A stretch of 64,000 nt of DNA from Ilyonectria destructans (taxonomy: Eukaryota > Ascomycota > Sordariomycetes > Hypocreales > Nectriaceae). Every line of letters starts with the position of its first letter. Within the stretch, counting starts at the first letter, position 1. Positions 48,056-59,306 of the stretch are shown here, in pieces. Position numbers and translations under genes: made by a program. The notes below the pieces were generated by a model. The model saw nothing but the letters and a program-made list of their open reading frames with translations, had not been told where the DNA came from and made no database searches. The stretch is taken from assembly GCA_020740775.1 (NCBI GenBank), contig JAHEWK010000008.1, positions 806,001 through 870,000 of the forward strand. The letters run 5' to 3'.

Positions 48056-49198
48056 ATGGCGCAGAACAGGCATTGGTGAGTCTCGCGTCCTTCCCTGCTG
48101 GATGCTGATCCACGGCCCATGATGCGTGTAGCTAACATCGTCCCCAGGGAGCAGGACAAGGAGGCGACCGTCTATATCGGAAACATCGACGAGCGAGCGA
48201 CGTCGGCCATGGTCTACGAGATCATGCTGCAGATGGGCCCCATCCACAACATCCACATGCCACGCGACCGCGTCACGCAGACGCACCAGGGCTTCGGCTT
48301 CGTCGAGTTCCGCACGCCGACCGACGCCGAGTACGCCGCAAACGTCATGAACGGCGTCAAGCTGTACGGCAAGTCGCTGCGCGTCAACAAGGCCAGCGCC
48401 GACAAGCAAAAGGCCGCCGAGGTCGGCGCCGAGCTGTTCATCGGCAACCTCGACGCCATGGTCGACGAGAAGATCCTCTACGACACCTTCAGCCGCTTCG
48501 GCCCCCTGCTGACGCTGCCCAAGGTCGCGCGCGAGGAGAGCGGCGCCAGCAAGGGCTTTGGCTTTGTCAGCTACGGCGACTTCGAGAGCAGTGACGCCGC
48601 CATCAACAACCTCCACGGCCAGTACATCCTCAGCAAGGAGGTGTCGGTGCAGTACGCCTTCAAGAAGGACGGCCGCGGCGAGCGCCACGGCGACGAAGCC
48701 GAGCGAGAGCTGGCCTCGCAGGCCAAGAAGCGCAACATCGCTCCCGAAGCACAGCCTATGCCCCAGGCCTTCCTGCAACCGCCGCCCTCGGCCGCGCCGC
48801 CAGCTCCCGCCGGCTTCGACCCGTCCGCCATGGGGATGCCTCCCATGGGAGCACCTCAGCAGGGCATGCCATCCGGCTTCGCACCTCCTCCCCGTGGACC
48901 TCCTTCGTACAACGCCGGAGCACCGCCCCACGGAGTCCACCGTGGTTCGGCTCCTCTCCCCCCGGCGCCGTCCGGCCTGCCAGCGCGACCGCCTCAGGGT
49001 CAGGCTGGATTCACCAACCCTGCCGACTTCCACCCAGGCAGCTTCCGGCCTCCGAACGGAGCTGCACCTCCCCAGGGCTTCCCAGCAGCTCCTCCTGGAT
49101 TTCCCACTCCTCCAGGCGCTTCTGGCACTCCTCCTGCTCCTCCAGGCTTCATGCCCCCTCCCGGCTTCCAGCCTCCCCCTGGATTCCCCCGTCGGTGA
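48056..49198 (+). CDS. SF3B4: Splicing factor 3B subunit 4 (SF3b49/Hsh49)
   Basis: This U2 snRNP SF3b subunit contacts pre-mRNA near the branch point. Exons 48056-48075 and 48148-49198 give 356 residues. RRM1 (about residues 13-91) has RNP2 VYIGNI and RNP1 GFGFVEF. RRM2 (about 100-178) has RNP2 LFIGNL and RNP1 KGFGFVSY. The C-terminal half is Pro/Gly/Ala-rich with repeated PPGF/APPGF units, as in SF3B4 and S. pombe Sap49. The tiny first exon (MAQNRHW) matches the usual N-terminus of fungal and animal SF3B4. A 389-codon antisense frame is a shadow of its GC-rich codon pattern. Confidence 0.95.
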
Positions 49199-49532
49199 AC
49201 ATGACCCCATTGCACCCCCACACCCTCATAGACATCAACGTCAACATCACATCGGGTTCTTAGGAGCCACGAAAATATCAGGGCTCACCAGACTCAATTC
49301 GAGTCGTCAACTAAAATTAACTAGGCCCTTTAACGGGGCCAAACCAAGCGATCTCAAGTCGCATCTCTCTAATTCTCCACACCCCAACAAAGATGAGACC
49401 ACTCAATAATGCGGTCAGGTATCGTACAGCCCTCATATATCCCAAGTCTCTGGTATACAAATCGTCAAAAATGTTCCTTTTCTTTGTGGCAAAGACCATG
49501 CCTCAACGCCGGGTCCGCAATAGCGCCCCCTT
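49199..49532. other. Convergent 3' region, SF3B4 / SCC4
   Basis: A 334-bp interval with both 3' ends. Nothing else was recognised. Confidence 0.5.
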
Positions 49533-52500
49533 TCAGCAACGCCCGTAAAATGCCTCCTTCGCCTCCCTCGTCGCCTTGTCCCACTCCCGAGCCGCCTCCA
49601 CGTGCTGGCCCTGCACCTCGTGCGACTGTGCTAGCATCCCATCCGCGACGCTCTGCCACAGTACATTGCCACTGCGTTGCGCCTGCTTGGCTGCCGCCAT
49701 GGCGCTCTTCAGGGCCTGTTCGCCGATGACGTTCTCGAATAGCCGGCTTCTCATAATAGCCAGCGTGACAGCGGCGCCTAGGACATTGTTTGTGGCCCTG
49801 GAACCGCCCATGGCAGCCTGAATGTGCTGCTTCCGTTGATTCAGCTGCTGCGGAGGATCAGTAACGAGGGCGGCCATGACATTATGCCATGCGGTGCGCA
49901 GGTCGAAGTTAGGGTGCATGGAGCACAGGGGCTGGAGCTCCTCGATTAGATCAAGCGTCTCCAGGTCGTCGCGCTGATCAGGATGCTGCATAATCCAGAG
50001 CCGGTTTAGGCCTGCGAGCAGGGCCATCTCCCGGTGCGCCGCCTTGATGCCCGTACCGCGTTGCGAGATATTGAATAAGGGGTTTCGGAAGACGGAGATG
50101 GCGTTCTGGAGGTCTCCTGTACCTTGGTGGTACACCCCGGATAGATAGATGGAGAGCAACCGTAGGATGCTTTGCGTAGATGGTGTAATGAGAGTATCCA
50201 GTTTCGCCATAAATTGCTTGACCGTGTCCCACTGGCAGTGACTGGCCGCGAGCAGGCCGAGCAGGATGTTGAGGTAAGCCTGAGCTTCGGTTCGCCACTC
50301 CCGCTGCCTGATGGCCTCTTGCAATGATGTCGACGGACCGTAGCGGATCCCTGTAGTTGTGGTGTCCCCTGGTAGGTGTCAGTGACCGTCCGTCCATTTG
50401 TATTCAGGGGCAGTGGCTTACAGGCATCGAGAATCTTAAGACCTTCCCGCCAAAATTCGGCCGACTTGGGACCGTGGGAAGATGTTCTGTGTAGATTCGT
50501 TAAACCACTGAAGGTGAACCTAGATCTGAGTTAGGACATGCGTGAAGGAAGGGACTTGAAGGGCAGCTTACACAAGTGATGTTAATTCCATCTTCGTCAT
50601 GAATGAGACAACCAAGAAATCTGTGGGTGTATTGCTATCCCCTCCCCGGATGATGGCCGCTGTATCACCGCTGATCGTCTGCGCCGTCGACGGTTGCTTC
50701 TTCACCGGAACAAGAAAGTCCGCCTTGACGTTGTGCCACGAACCACATTCATCGAGCCTTTTCTGCAACGAACGCAGTTTCTGCGAGGTGACGTCGGGGC
50801 TTTGCTGGTTGATGCTGGAGGCTAGGTCGAGGAGGAGGGTGAGCATGTCGAGCTGGATGATTTGGACGGACGGATCGAATTGGAACTTGGCAGCGTGGGC
50901 GATGCAAGTTTGAACCTTTTCGATGTTGCCGCCATCCTTGGAGGCCTTAAGGAGAGCGAGGCCCTCGAGGATTGAAGCAAAAGCGCTGATCGCGTTGTCG
51001 CCGCGCGTGTTGGCGATGACTTGGATAGAGCGAATGTTCTCGAGGGCGCTCGCGTCTGCCGTTTGTCCGACTTCCATGTAGAAAGTGGCCTTTAATAGTT
51101 TAAAAGCATAGACCCAGTGGACATGTTTGAAACTGAGAAAAATGTGAGACCAGGATGAGATGCAGCTAGTTTAGAGAAACTTACGCTTCACAGTCAGAGA
51201 TGTGACGATCAACGGCGTTTAAGGCAGCCTTGTGACTTCGCTGAAACAAGACTTTCAGCATGATGTACTGCATGCAATACTTCAAATCGAACAAGCGATG
51301 CTGCCCATATTGGTTAGTGGGGGCCATACCACACGGTTATCTATGTGTACATACCTTGTCGCAAAGCGTGATGCCCTTGGTAAGCGCCGTCTCAGCCTCC
51401 ATCAGGTTCTCCGTCTCCTCGAGGAGTACAGCGGCATATCTCAGCCGCATCCTGGCCTCTTGGCGTGGGGAGAGTCGGCTACCTTGTAGAGACGCCTCTA
51501 AGCATGCCAAGCCCGTCGTGATCAAGTTCTGGTACTCATCCACGCGAGTGGGTTCCAAGTGCATGGCCACATCGTGCACCGAAGCTCGCGCCTTGTCGAA
51601 GCATTCTTCCGCAACAGCCACCATAATCTGAACAGTGTCGACGGGTCGGGCCTTCGGGGGGATGGCGGGCGACTTCTTGGTGATGCTGGGGGAACGCGCT
51701 GTGAGGGCTGGAGAGTTGGTGACCGAAGAATGAGGGCTCGGCTTGATCCGGGGAGTGACCGTCCCCGCCTTCTGCGGTTGCGGAGTCCTGTTGATCATAA
51801 TATCCGTAGGTTTGACAGTTATGGTTTCCAGCTGTGACGGCTGGACGTGGATGGTATCGAGCATCGGCGGGTCTATCAGGGTGCTCGGAGACTGACTCAT
51901 GGCGGACGGAGGTGGGGGTAGTTGTTGTATGTCTTGTAGGTTTACGTAGTGCTGTAGAGGCTGAGACGGTGGTTGTTGCACCAGCTCAGGGATGAGTTCG
52001 GAAATGGGTTCGGGGACGGGTTCGGGAGCGGGTTCTGGAACGGATTCGCGTACGGGTTGCTGCATGGGCTGAGGAGTAGGCATTTGAACATTTTGAACAG
52101 TTTGCTGAGCCTGTTGGTGGCTAACTCGCCGTTGCATAGGTTGTTGTCCCTGCTGCTGGGCAAGTCGTTGGCTCGCTTGTTGCACCTGGCTCCGTTGGGA
52201 TTGGTGCTGTGGCTGGAGCTGTTGTTGATGGAGCTGATGATTGGACTGCTGCTGCTGGTATTCCTGATGATGCTGCTGCTGTTGCGATGGAAGTTGATAC
52301 CCCTGCTGCTGAGGCAAAGATGGCGTCCTGGGCTGTGGCGAAGGCATATGTTGCGTCCTTTGCTGTTGCGGCGACGCGACATGCCTTTGATACATCTGCG
52401 GCGTGTGTTGCTGCTGCTGGAAATGCTGCTGATACATCATTTGCTGCTGTGACGACTGCTGCTGCTGTTGTTGTTGCTGCTGTTGCTGCTGCCACACATT

Positions 52501-52866
52501 CGAAGGAGGCACGTACTGCGACGCAGCAGCCTGTTGATGCATCTGGTGATGCCCACCACCCACGAACGGCTGCGCGGTGGCATCGTAGCCCTGGTACGGC
52601 ATGCCACCATATTGCGCCATCTGCTGTTGCTGCAGCTGGGAGAGATACTGCTGCTGCTGTTGCTGCCCCTGAACCGGATAATACTGCTGTTGCTGATTCC
52701 CATACGCCTGCTGGAATCCTCCTGCCCCTCCTGCCGCGGCGGTGCCGTTGGCGCCATTGCTCGCCATGTACGTCGGCGACGAGTTGATGCCCGCGGGCGA
52801 CGGCATCGCCGGCTGCTGGCCCTGCTGGCCCTGGCCGTGGAAGGCCTGCGGGCCGCGGTAGGTCAT
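49533..52866 (-). CDS. SCC4: Cohesin loading factor Scc4/Mau2
   Basis: Scc4 (Mau2) pairs with Scc2 to load cohesin on chromatin. Exons 52866-51355, 51300-51185, 51132-50572, 50519-50422 and 49533-50368 (read in minus order) give 1040 residues. The C-terminal half is the TPR-like Cohesin_load domain, with RLRYAAVLLEETENLMEAE, KGITLCDKHRFDLKYC-type sequence, KHVHWVYAFKLLKATFYMEVG and RQREWRTEAQAYLNILLG. The N-terminal ~430 residues are disordered and dominated by Gln (several uninterrupted Gln runs) with Pro. At the fourth acceptor two choices (ending at 50520 or 50526) both keep frame and differ by two residues; the first is used here. CAG/CAA mixing in the Gln runs suggests they are not freshly expanded. 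Confidence 0.9.
52440..52495 (-). repeat. Poly-glutamine-coding triplet repeat
   Basis: An interrupted CAG/CAA tract encoding a Gln run in Scc4, seen on the plus strand as TGCTGCTGTTGTTG. Neighbouring shorter tracts extend the Gln-rich zone over about 51950-52720. Confidence 0.85.
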
Positions 52867-53621
52867 GGCCTCAAGCTCGCCCTGAACTAGACGCTACCTC
52901 ACCATCCAGATGCGATGTCGATTGTCGTCGCGGGGCGCAGGCTGGCGCGGTGCCGCTTCATGGCTTTCGGGTGCGCGCCTTGCCCTTGTGCTTCGGGCTC
53001 GAATGGGTCCGGTGCCGATTGCGCTCGTCCGTGTTCGCTTCGGTGTTTCGGCGTCGTCTTCGACGTCCTGGGTCGTTGGTTTTCGATTCGCCGCGTGTAG
53101 GATGAAGGTCGGAGACACGATGTGACCAGGATCCGATGGTCGTGTCGCGGAGCCACGTGATTGGCTGGATTGGAGGCGTCTAACGCCATTAGCGCGTACC
53201 AATGCGCCCCCAGTTGAGCCGCTATGGCCCAGGAGATATCAACTTCATTTATAGCTCCAGGTTCCATATCGGCGACATATCAATTACAAGATCTACTATC
53301 ATAATAAACAAAACCATGATCGCTCTCTGACCTTGTGTTTGTTTTGAAGAAATGCTCCATGCTCGTATCGTTTGGTACTGTTACATATATACACAGGCCT
53401 CATACACCACCGTTGCTTTTCCACATCATGCCCATATTCCAAACCAATGGCCATGCTAGTCTAGTAAAAGAAATTCAAATCCCCAGCGCCAGGGCATGCA
53501 AGATCCCCCATTCGGGTATTGAGCAACAAAAAAATTATAGAAACGCGGAACTCCAGTCGTCCGACTACCCACTCACTCATCCCCTGGATGCCTCAGATGT
53601 CCCAACAGCTGGGCAGTTGCG
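52867..53621. promoter_or_regulatory. Upstream of SCC4 and 3' of CYK3
   Basis: A 755-bp interval with the SCC4 promoter side and the CYK3 3' end. A CCACGTGATTGG word (E-box/CACGTG plus reversed CCAAT) lies at 53152-53163. AT-rich sequence follows at about 53270-53400. Confidence 0.5.
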
Positions 53622-56600
53622 TCAACCCATACACACCCATTCGGCAAACACGCACCATCGTGCTGTGCGATCTGCCAGCACGAGTCCTCTCCAAACACCC
53701 TTCTCCGAACACTTGATGATGGTCTCCCATGTGCCTCCATCGCTGACATCGTCTCCAATTGTTAACGATCTGCTGCCCACGTGGATACCCTTGCGGTCCT
53801 CCTTCCTCATAAGACGGAGAATTTTGCCTCCTGGTGTTTGAATCGCGAGCTTTGCAGGCTTTCTTCCTGCCACCGTGCCACTAGCAGAGCTGGGTTGAGA
53901 GCCGCCGACACTAGAGGCGTTGATGCTCATGGCAGACCCCGGGCGAGCAAAGGGAATGGGGCTTGTTCCACCGGGGTTCGAGGATGGCGTCAGATTCGAC
54001 TGCGGTCCGTTTGTCAAGGAACTGGGATGCTGTCTGATAGCAAAGACGAACGTGTTGTTCAGAGCCAGTCTTTGGCATTGAGGCTGAACGACGTAGATGT
54101 CGTGCCGCTGCGCATGAGGAGTAGGGTGTCTCGTCACAAATTCGTAGGGAGGGTTCTCGCCAGTATGAACGATCGGCAGGGAAAACGCCAGGGGGTGAGG
54201 GATGTCCTTGATACTGTGCATCAATCCTCGCTTGCCAGCATAAACCTTCAGGGTGCCCTGGCCCTCATCCCCCGGCAGGAGCGCCTTGACGGTGTACCGC
54301 TTGATTCCATTGAACCACTCAGCTTGGGCCAGAACTCGCTTCTTGACCACTTCTCCGCTCTCAAAATAGTCACCATCAGAATCTCGCGAGTACCCTCGCA
54401 CCTCAACCTCGGCTGCAATCTCAACATCTGCCGGTACGTTGAACTTGACGTGGACCATTTCCAGATCCTCTATCCGGTTCAATGAAGTGTTGTAATCCAC
54501 CATCTCGAATCCGTGGCGGAAGAAGGGGGCCGAGGTACATGGCAAGTTCAGCAGCGTCTCATGGGCCACTGGAGGCACGATGTGTTGTTGGCTGTGGTGC
54601 TCGGGAATGTGCGTCCAGCAGATCTCGAGCGGTCGGGTGAGAAACCACCATGGGTCAGCTGTCGTGGTTGCTGCATTCGAGTAAAGCCCGCGACGGGGAT
54701 ACGACGGGCTGGCGACACAGCAGTCTATCATGCGCCATTCATTATCCACCACGACGGCGTTCCACCAATGGTTTGGTCGGGGCATGATGTTGATCTCAGC
54801 AACCTCGCCAGGAGATTTGAGATAACCTCGGACAATCTCGCAATGAATACCGACTGCGGCACACATCTCTGACACCAGCACAGCGTACTCTTCAGCACAA
54901 CCTCTTTTGGAAGAAATCACCCGTCGTGTGTCAATCTCCCCTTCAAAGTCTTCCTCCCAGCAAATCTTTTCCGATACCCAAGTAAAAATGGCTCGCAGTC
55001 GTTGCACATCGCTCCTGAACGGTCGGCAGACATAAGTAGAGGCTAGAGTAGCGGCTGTTGTGGTGCTGGGAAGACCACTGACGAATCGTGAGTTCTTGTC
55101 AACCTGGGTGAGGTTGATGCTCTGGTAGTTGGTGGGCTCATCCACTGGCTCTCCATCTGCACCCTCATCTCCCTCAACAGCTTCATACAGCTCATCAACA
55201 GGGTTCAGTGCAGGATGATCCATCATTTGACAGCGTTCGCGACGGTCGATCTGCTCGTTCTTGCTGATAGAATTGGATCGATTGACATCGCGACGCACTT
55301 GGACCCAGTCCACCCCCGCGCCGAGGCCCATGTCGGTCGCAGCATCTCGCCCGTGGTTTGAGTTGCCCATTCCAGGCATGGGCGAAGCACCTGGTGGAAG
55401 TGATCGAGCGAATGGCGATCTACTTGTTGACTCAGAGCCTGTAAGACCACCCGACACGAGGCCACCTCGGCTGCTGGCCACGCCAGTCTTCGCGGTGTCA
55501 AGAATCTTGCGGAAGATATTCCTCTTGGCAGGCTTTGGCTGCACCAATCCTCCGAGTCCCTCATCATGGAACCCAGCCTGAGGCTGTGGCCGGGCGGCAC
55601 CGGCATTGCTAGCGTGACTACTGTGATATGTGACGCCCGTGAATGGCGTTTCTGGCCTGTCCACGTCCACGTCTCGCATACCCAGGGCGCTCTGAGCGCG
55701 GTTCCCGATTCTAGCAAGGCTTCCAGCGCTGGTTGAACTAAATGCACCTGCCGAAGCACCACTCCACAATGTTCGGGCACTACTCTGGGTGGACGAACTG
55801 GTGTTGCTTTGGTTTCCAGATGAGGAGTTGGTGGCATTGGTCTTGGTCGTATATGTCCGTGCAATCCCCCGGCCGATCTCATATGCCGACTTTCGAGAAC
55901 GCAATTTTCGTTCAGATGTAACCGACCCTCCCATTGAAGACTTGGGCCTCTCGAATGGTAGGTTTTTAGGAGGTGGAGGTGGCGGGACGTCATCTTCAAC
56001 CTTGGGGGTATTGTGGTGCAGTTGCTGGAACCGCTTCTCCATGCGATCGACATAGCTGCTCAACTTATCGTCACCACGAGAGCCGCTCTGGTAAGATACC
56101 TCTTGGGATGACTCGCCGCTCCAGGTCTCGTAACCTTCGTCTGGATGTGCTATACCCAACGATGTTCTCGGCCGTGATCGTTCTTGGTTTCTGCGCTGTG
56201 ATCCACGGGATACCATGTCAAATGATTCTGGGGACCAAGGGTCAATAGCAGCATCTGGAGTCTCATCGTTTCGAGAGCTACTAAGACCTCCCAACTGACC
56301 CAGCTGCTCCATGACCCCGTCCATTGCTTCTCTGAGTGGTGAGGGCGTCATCCCTCCAGCTGGGGAAGGTGGGGCGGGCGACACCGCGCCGGGTGTGTAG
56401 GGGATGTAATTTCTGTCGTCAAATGACGCTCGTGAATCGTGTCGCACTGGAGCAGCTGGAGGAGGGGGAGGTCTGTAAGAGTTGTGAGAGTTTTGCCTTG
56501 AAACGTCGTAGCGGTATGATGCGTTAGATCCCTGACGGACTATATCCATCGATCCGCGGTGCAAGTCATTGGATCCTGTTCGAGTGACGTGCCGATGGGG

Positions 56601-57669
56601 CGGCGGCGCAGGTGGAGGAGGTGAGGCAGATCGCTCCTGGCTTCCGCGGAAGCTCTGAGGGCGAAATGAAGGGGCCGGCGAGGGACCTCTACCAGGATAC
56701 ACATGAGGCGGAGAAGGTGAATGAGCTCTTGCACCGTATCCATGAGGCGGCGCTGGTGAAGGACCTCTTGCGCCGTATCCATGAGGAGGAGCGGGTGAGG
56801 GACCTCTTGCGCCGTATCCATGGTGAGGAGCGGGTGAAGGACCCCTGGCGCCATATCCATCGCCATATCCATGATGCGGAGCAGGTGATGGACCTCTGCC
56901 GCCGTACCCATGGGGAGGAGCCGGCGAAGGAGCTCTCGATCCGTAACCATGAGGTGGTGCGGGAGATGGGGCCCTTGATCCGTAGCCGTGGTGTGGCGCT
57001 GGGGATGGAGCTCTTGATCCATAGCCGTGAGGTGGAGCGGGAGATGGACCCCTTGAGCCGCCGTATCCATGAGGGGGGGCTGGTGAAGGGTTTCGGGAGC
57101 CATAGCCATGAGATGGAGCTGGTGATGGAGCCCTGGAGCCGTGACTGTGTGGCGGGGCTGGTGAAGGACCCCTCTCAACCTCGCGTGTACTTTGGGCGTA
57201 GGAGGCGCTCGAGTCTTGCCGTGTTCGGGCTTTGGGCGCCTCTCGAAGGACCTCGGGTTGTTTTGCAGTTGTGTAATGGGGGGCCTTGGCGTATGCTTCA
57301 AAGGGCTTTCGGAACGTCTTGGACTTGGTGGGAGCGGTGCTCGGGGGCGTGTTTCCAGCAAGAGGGCTTACAGATTTCGTCGTCGGTCGGAAATCTGAAG
57401 GAAGAACTTCGACGAAGTTGGACGGAAAAGAGCCGACTGTTCTTCGGTCGCGGTAGAGTCTGCCCACCCACCACGATCCATCGCCAGCGTTTAGACACTC
57501 GATTAAGTCGCCCTCGATGAATCCGAGATCGCGTTTGGACTGCCAGCTATGTCAGCTGGCCGGGTTGCCTGATCGTTTTCGGCGCAAAACAAACCTCTCC
57601 TCCCCAAGAATATACAGCTCTGCACCAGCACGGGAACCGCGTTGGGAGCGGTAGTGGTGCTGGCACCAT
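53622..57669 (-). CDS. CYK3: Cytokinesis protein Cyk3 (SH3 + transglutaminase-like domain)
   Basis: Cyk3 acts at the septum and helps couple ring closure to septum synthesis. Exons 57669-57595 and 57539-53622 give 1330 residues. An N-terminal SH3 domain (FPCWCRAVYSWGGE across the splice, then KRDLGFIEGDLIECLN, GDGSWWVGRLY and GSFPSNFVEVL) spans about residues 12-68. A 13-unit PSPAPPHGYGSR repeat follows (about 115-290). Then comes a long disordered Ser/Pro region and a transglutaminase-like domain (about 865-980) with IFTWVSEKICWEEDF, KRGCAEEYAVLVSEMCAAVG and NHWWNAVVVDNEWRMIDC. The residue aligned with the catalytic Cys appears to be Ala (GCAEEYA against GxCxxYA), suggesting an inactive fold, as known for Cyk3 proteins. 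It is divergent from a kinase gene. Confidence 0.92.
56658..57173 (-). repeat. Coding minisatellite in CYK3 (PSPAPPHGYGSR x about 13)
   Basis: About thirteen imperfect units of 36-39 bp encode RGPSPAPPHGYGS-like peptides. One unit is extended (GYGDGYGA) and the last two degenerate. The in-frame period keeps two other frames open across the same DNA. Confidence 0.9.
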
Positions 57670-59306
57670 GATGCAAAGACGACCGCGTCGGGTCGGAACC
57701 TGCGAAGGGGGATCGAAGGTGCGGCGCAGAAAGCCGGGAGTCCACGCGATCAACGACTGTTGAGGGAAGCTCTACACGTCTCTAGAAACACTCATATCAT
57801 ACAGCGAGTAGTTGGAACAGGCGCGTGTGAGCTGTGAATCACAGAACCCCAAAACGATGACACAGAATTATGACGGGGGACTTGTTTTCTCGTAGGGTCG
57901 CGGCGAGGTCCGAGCAGGCGGTTTGTAGAATTTGAGGATGCAAAGGGCTGAGGAGGAATGGAGGAGCACAAGACAATGGAATTGTGAAAGTGTGATGGAT
58001 ACGATGGACCTTGGCCCTGCGAAAGTCGGTAGGCGGCCGAGATTGTACCTCCGGCCACCCACACCGAGGCCAGGGCCAGTGACAACAGAGGGGCGGCGTT
58101 GCTAGGGAAACACGGGGAGCTGGTCGATTTCCGGGGTGGCTGACAGGCGCTAGCGGTCGTCCCGCCCACGGCTGTGCGCCCCTGGCCGCTGGTGTTCTCT
58201 GAAGGCCGCTAACGCCAGGGGACTCAGCGAGGGTTGCCCAAAGACGCAGGGACCCGACGTATCCCGGCCGTGCTGGCGTGCTCTGGCCTGGCGAACCTGG
58301 AAACCGTAATTGCGCATCTCGCCTGTCGCCAGTCTGACGGTTGGTTTGCGGTCTGTACGGGGAGCCGCGACGCAATTGTATATAGCATGTAGCTGACCGA
58401 AATGTATGGTTTTCTTTTCTCGCTTCTAAACAACTAGCGCTCCAAACGGCGTTCAATGTTGCTTAGAGTTCGTCGTTTCGCCCGGTTCCCGGCGGTTTCT
58501 GCCCCAGGTTCCTCCCGAACAGAGCACAACAGGTTCTGAGACTCCGTGTCAGCTCTGAGCTCAGCAAACCGCCGGGGCCAATGGCACGGCCCAGCAGACT
58601 GCTTTCAGTGGAGGTTCAACTGAATCAACTCCGCTGGACTCTCAATTCGCCTTGCAGGCGCTGCAGGGAACTTCAGCTATGCCCCACAAGGGCGCCTGCG
58701 AGGTTGTTGCACATCATCTGGGGCCCGCCGGGGCATCCACCGGGGTCACTTGACGGGGGACTGGCCTGCATATCCAGCAACATTCTCTGAGCGCACCACC
58801 TGCAGCTGGTATGTGTCGATTCTATATACGCTGGCTTCGCTCACGGGACGCTTAAAACACCATCTGAACACTTCCCACGATACAGCCAAAAGAGACGGCG
58901 TCATCGCTTTCTTTCGCTCTTGCGCCGTCTCCTCGTCCCTGTCATCTTAAAGCTTCGGCCCGCCGCCAGCTGCCACGAGCTCTCCCAAAAGGGCTAATAG
59001 TAAACAAAGGCCCTAGCTTTCGCACCCCCGACGCTCCGACCCCCCGGACGCCCGCTGTCCCAGACAACCGTCCACTCTGTTGCTACACTGCCTGCTGACC
59101 TTAATAACCAACTGCCAGTCCATCGCTCGCGCAACCTTTGTGGTTTCTCTCTGTCGCACGATACGATTCCTCTCCCAACCATCACCGAACCCTCGATATC
59201 CTCGACTCCCTTCTCGTCTTCCGCCATCGCACTTGTTTGCGTCCCCACCACTTGCACCGGGCTGCGCGATCGAACATTCCTTGGACATTGTGTGACGTCG
59301 ACGAAA
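57670..59306. promoter_or_regulatory. Divergent interval, CYK3 / STE20-type kinase
   Basis: A 1.6-kb interval between two divergent genes. No gene was recognised. The kinase-proximal 200 bp are C/T-rich, typical of a leader. Both promoters are presumably here. Confidence 0.5.

Noticed and set aside
47602..48108. 168-codon plus-strand frame between TOM7 and SF3B4
   Set aside because: No domain is seen, it overlaps TOM7 exon 1 antisense and the SF3B4 first exon in a different frame, and it sits in the divergent promoter.
48041..49210. 389-codon minus-strand frame over SF3B4
   Set aside because: The plus strand encodes two canonical RRMs; the antisense frame follows from G/C-ending codons.
56612..57520. 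302-codon plus-strand open frame with repeated RIHEEERVKDLL-like units
   Set aside because: It is antisense to the CYK3 minisatellite. The 3n repeat period keeps it open, and the CYK3 strand has clear SH3 and family matches.
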